Of a stretch of 6,299 nucleotides of DNA, positions 5,037-6,299 are shown in pieces. This DNA comes from Frankiales bacterium (GTDB lineage Bacteria > Actinomycetota > Actinomycetes > Mycobacteriales > SCTD01): positions 1 through 6,299 of the forward strand of contig JAODNQ010000205.1 of the NCBI GenBank assembly GCA_025464695.1. Reading direction: 5' to 3'. Below the pieces are notes generated by a model. The model searched no databases. It saw only the letters and a program-made list of their open reading frames with translations, and had not been told where the DNA came from. A program made the position numbers and the translations under genes. Position 1 is the first letter of the stretch. Each line of letters begins with the position of its first letter.

Positions 5037-6299
5037 GACGACGATCCTGCCGCAGCGAGCAGCCGCTCCGTCGTGGCGGCCTCGTGACGCATGCCCGTCG
5101 CGCGCGCCAGCGCCAGCGCCTCGCGCAGCGCGGCCACCGCCTGGTCGGGCTGGCCGCACGCCTTGAGGGCCGAGCCGTAGGCGCGCAGCGCCAGCACCGC
5201 GGAGCGGGCGTCCTCGCTCTGCAGGGCGACCGCCTCGCGGGCCGCCGCGAGCGCCTCCTCGCTCCTGCCGAGGTCGAGCAGGGTGCCCGCACGGTGCGCC
5301 AGCGCCTGCCGGCGGGGGAACAGCAGGGCCGGGCCGCTGGTGGTGGCCAGGGCGTCGTCGAGCTCGCGGAGGGCCTCCTGCAGCTGCCCGCGGCGGCGCA
5401 GCACCTGGGCGAGCAGCACCTTGGCGCCGAGCACGGCCGACGGCTCGAGGTCCAGCCCGCCGAGCACCGCCTGCGCCCGCCAGACGGCGCCCTCGGCGCC
5501 CTCGAGGTCGCCGCGGTCGAGGTGGGCGTAGCCGAGGGCCACCAGGGCGAGGCTGGTCACGAGGGGGTGGCGGGCGCTCTCGGACAGCCCAGCGGCCTCC
5601 TGCAGCAGCTCGGCGGCGCGGTCGGGGTCGCTGCCGCGGCGGGCGGCGATGCCGAGCGCCACGAGCGCCAGGGCCTGCCCCCAGACGTCGCCGACCTCGG
5701 TGAACCGCTGCTGGGCGCGCTGCGCCTCGTCGGTGGCGACGTCGGTCTCGCCGAGCTCGGCCGCGGCCAGCGCGTCGATGGTCAGCAGGGCCGCGACGCC
5801 CCACCGCTCCCCCATCGCCTGCCCGAGCGGCAGCACCGAGCCGGCCAGCTCGCGCGCCTCGGCCAGCCGGCCCTCGAGCAGCCGCACGAAGCCCTCGGTG
5901 CCGGCCACCCAGGACAGGCCGCCGGTGTCCTCCAGCCCGGCGAACACCTCGGCGGCGTCCTCGAGGGCCTGCTCGGCCAGCGCGTAGTCGCCGCGGGTGG
6001 TCGCGCTCCAGGCCAGGTGCTGCAGCGCCCAGCCGGCGCCCCGGGCGTCGTCGACCTGGCGGGCCAGGGCGTGCGCCTGCCCGAACCGCTCCTCGGCGCT
6101 GCGCAGCCGCCCGTCGAAGTAGTCGAGCAGCCCGAGCTGCCGCAGCGCCTCGCCGGTCAGCCGGTCGACCCCCGCCGTCCCGGCGGCGGCCAGCGCCGAC
6201 ACGAACGCCTGCCGCGCGCCGGGGGTGTCGCCCCGCTTGCGCCGGACGTCGCCCAGCACGGCCAGCGCCCCCGCCCGGACGGCGTCGTCGGGGGCGTCG
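5033..6299 (-). CDS. TPR-repeat protein, N-terminus beyond the right edge
   Basis: At least 421 residues of tandem helical repeats of about 40 residues are visible, roughly ten tetratricopeptide-type units with the A-L-x-x-L-G, G-D/R-x-x-x-A and A-L-A-x-A-R patterns, the last ending in A-L-A-L-A-R-A-T-G-M before the stop. Such superhelices hold protein partners or act as sensor arms. The frame stays open past the GTG at 6259 to the right edge, and the extra residues continue the same repeat pattern, so 6259 is unlikely to be the true start. Similar arrays occur at the C-terminus of actinobacterial class III nucleotide cyclases and of large ATPase-type regulators, so the missing part may carry a catalytic domain; that is inference. 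The stop overlaps the next gene by four bases. No signal peptide or membrane segment is visible in the part present. Confidence 0.86.
   Translation of the reverse strand, partial: DAPDDAVRAGALAVLGDVRRKRGDTPGARQAFVSALAAAGTAGVDRLTGEALRQLGLLDYFDGRLRSAEERFGQAHALARQVDDARGAGWALQHLAWSATTRGDYALAEQALEDAAEVFAGLEDTGGLSWVAGTEGFVRLLEGRLAEARELAGSVLPLGQAMGERWGVAALLTIDALAAAELGETDVATDEAQRAQQRFTEVGDVWGQALALVALGIAARRGSDPDRAAELLQEAAGLSESARHPLVTSLALVALGYAHLDRGDLEGAEGAVWRAQAVLGGLDLEPSAVLGAKVLLAQVLRRRGQLQEALRELDDALATTSGPALLFPRRQALAHRAGTLLDLGRSEEALAAAREAVALQSEDARSAVLALRAYGSALKACGQPDQAVAALREALALARATGMRHEAATTERLLAAAGSSS

Noticed and set aside
4538..5804. N-terminal extension of the DUF695-like frame up to 5804
   Set aside because: Upstream of 5036 the frame reads as Arg/Ala/Pro-rich antiphase translation of the TPR gene; the GTG at 5036 with AGGA before it is the sensible start.

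Overview
The window is very GC-rich. Its reading frames have G/C at nearly every third codon position and often start with GTG, which points to a high-GC actinobacterium. The Crp protein, the RsiG-like protein and the SigE-type ECF sigma factor are all typically actinobacterial. I cannot fix the family from sequence alone; a Geodermatophilaceae- or Kineosporiales-like soil actinobacterium is a guess. I see no tRNA, rRNA, CRISPR array, insertion sequence or phage gene. No gap between genes exceeds about 150 bases.

Left part, plus strand. The window opens inside the 3' part of a gene for an RsiG-like protein, the family of anti-sigma factors that bind c-di-GMP. A 79-residue single-pass membrane protein follows, then a full-length 224-residue Crp/FNR-type regulator whose cyclic-nucleotide pocket and helix-turn-helix are both recognisable. 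Next come an 86-residue protein with two membrane helices and a two-gene unit: a SigE-family ECF sigma factor and, overlapping it by four bases (GTGA), a 283-residue membrane-anchored protein with a beta-rich outer domain.

Right part, minus strand, converging on the left part across a 149-base gap that contains a GC-rich inverted repeat. Read in the direction of transcription (right to left) this is a three-gene operon: a TPR-repeat protein whose start lies beyond the right edge, a 181-residue DUF695-like protein, and a soluble GAF-domain histidine kinase. Both junctions are four-base GTGA overlaps, so the three genes are probably translationally coupled. No response regulator is present.

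Taken together the window is a regulatory neighbourhood: a probable c-di-GMP-responsive anti-sigma factor, a global cyclic-nucleotide-type regulator, an ECF sigma factor with a candidate membrane partner, and a cytoplasmic kinase coupled to a TPR protein and a DUF695-like protein. The two least explained parts are the TPR/DUF695/GAF-kinase operon and the sigma factor's non-canonical membrane partner, which lacks a visible zinc anti-sigma motif. Several functional links here are inference from gene order only.
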